A stretch of DNA of 64,000 bases, from NCBI RefSeq assembly GCF_009602425.1, contig NW_022261504.1:534344-598343 (forward strand). Reading direction: 5' to 3'. The position numbers and the translations under genes were made by a program. Below, in pieces: positions 62,888 to 64,000 of this stretch. Below the pieces are notes generated by a model. That model did no database searches, had not been told where the DNA came from, and saw only the letters and a list, made by a program, of their open reading frames with translations. Within the stretch, counting starts at the first letter, position 1; each line of letters opens with the position of its first letter. The stretch comes from Actinia tenebrosa (lineage: Eukaryota > Cnidaria > Anthozoa > Actiniaria > Actiniidae).

Positions 62888-64000
62888 GTAATATTTGATA
62901 TGAGAAACCACTGACTGAGTGAAGCAATTTTCTGNTTTTTTTATGCGTGTGTTGTGTTTTATTATAACTTATTTATTCACCTGGAAGTTTTATTCGGATG
63001 GTGCTTCGTCGAACTGATTTGAATTTTTAGTCAGATTACCATGATAAAAGTATAAGTCATCGGAAAGCAGCTTTGAGGTATGGTGCGTTCTGTGGGTTTG
63101 TAAACTGGTCATTCGTGTAAAATAAAAGTCGCGATCTATCGATGTACTGTACTAAAGTGAGTGGATTCACTCCGCCAATATTAATGCAGACAGCTAGTCG
63201 AGGTACATCAATCACTGATTTTTTGAAGCAGCCGTATGTAAACGAGTGGTTAGTGTGCAAAAACGCTACGAAACATATACCAAATGGAAGTTGCAACAAA
63301 AAAAAAGTGCAATGTTACGTTCGGAAGAAGTGTGAGCCTGACATTTCTAGGCTCGTGAAGTATAATTGGCAATAATATATATATATATGATTGCTGTCAT
63401 AGTAAGTTTGATCAGGGTAATTTCCCTCTAGTTAGGTTATATGCTTTCCTTGCATCTTTATAGTTACATAAAAATAGGGACTTTTTTGCACGCCTATCTG
63501 GAATCTGCCCTTGACTACTAGTAGAGCCACATCCCACTGAAAACCGAGCTATGCTTATTGATTCAAGGTTTATCCCCACTCCATCGTTAAATACACTGGT
63601 ACGTGCCTAATTCTAAGTGGGCTCAACAATAGACCCAATGTTCGCATAAATCTTAAGCATAAAAGCTCTATCAAAACTCTAGAAAAAGTGTTTTTGTTTC
63701 TCTATAGCTTCTTTTATGCAAATATCCTGTCGATGAAGTACTAAGGGCATGAACGCTTGACGTATTGACGTCATAAGGAAGTTAATGAAAAGGGAAACAG
63801 GAAAATCAAAAGAAAATTTAATACCAAAAATAACTCATGTGAATTTTCATTACATGCCTATATATATTAAACAGGGCTTCAAGACTCATCCTACGAAAAT
63901 ATAAGGCTAAATCTATAGGGTCTTTTTTTAAGATATACAGGGCCAATATAGGAATTATGGGCGAAAAATATAGGGAATTTTAGGGATTATTAAAGGCATT
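62888..64000 (+). other. Presumed intron of gene H to the right edge
   Basis: No further exon was recognised. A plus-strand open frame of 77 codons at 63142-63375 has no family motif, no collagen and no TNF strands. Near 63900-63990 loosely repeated TATAGGG-type units occur. Whether this is intron or intergenic depends on the sequence to the right. Confidence 0.35.

Noticed and set aside
63142-63375. 77-codon plus-strand frame near the right edge
   Set aside because: No recognisable motif, no plausible splice links with gene H, and composition like the surrounding non-coding DNA.

Overview
The window looks like nuclear DNA of a cnidarian, most likely an anthozoan such as a stony coral. The reasons are an AT-rich sequence, compact multi-exon genes with canonical GT/AG introns, a head-to-tail cluster of collagen-bearing TNF-superfamily ligands (an ectodysplasin-like type known to be expanded in corals), and many short palindromic DNA transposon relics. 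The species cannot be fixed from the sequence alone. Every gene I could support lies on the + strand. Exon borders were read by eye from splice sites, reading phase and comparison between paralogs, not from transcripts.

Layout: 1-2175 is intergenic with a microsatellite and hairpin repeats. 2176-10948 and 13396-17987 are two tandem phospholipid scramblase genes with the same eight-exon plan, predicting 299 and 269 residues. 18000-20845 is intergenic. From 20846 to the right edge runs a tandem array of TNF-like type II membrane ligands: A (20846-26472), B (28556-33938), three lone TNF-head exons C, D and E (36014-36372, 38708-39096, 40108-40478), F (44421-47402, divergent or decaying), G (50574-55324), and H (60954 onward, cut by the window edge).

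The TNF genes share one modular plan. A first exon encodes a short cytosolic tail, a single membrane anchor and a stalk. A short second exon, usually rich in Arg/Lys and Cys, carries possible furin sites. Next come phase 1-1 exons, Gly-X-Y collagen in A, B and G. A small phase 1-0 linker follows, then a 46-55 base exon with the first strand of the TNF domain, and finally one long exon with the rest of the trimeric head. Because every head exon begins in phase 1, any of B, C, D or E could in principle be joined to the single B anchor-collagen stalk. That makes the B-to-E block either a one-stalk, several-heads locus or a set of duplicated genes that lost their 5' exons. I regard this as the most interesting feature of the window.

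Introns and intergenic DNA are crowded with inverted-repeat elements (TA-, TTAA-, TCAT-, 5-bp- and 7-bp-flanked MITE types), a tRNA-derived SINE-like family, and minisatellites of 32 and 39 bases. Some of these lie right against TNF exons. One assembly gap of N (41438-41527) and scattered single N calls are present.
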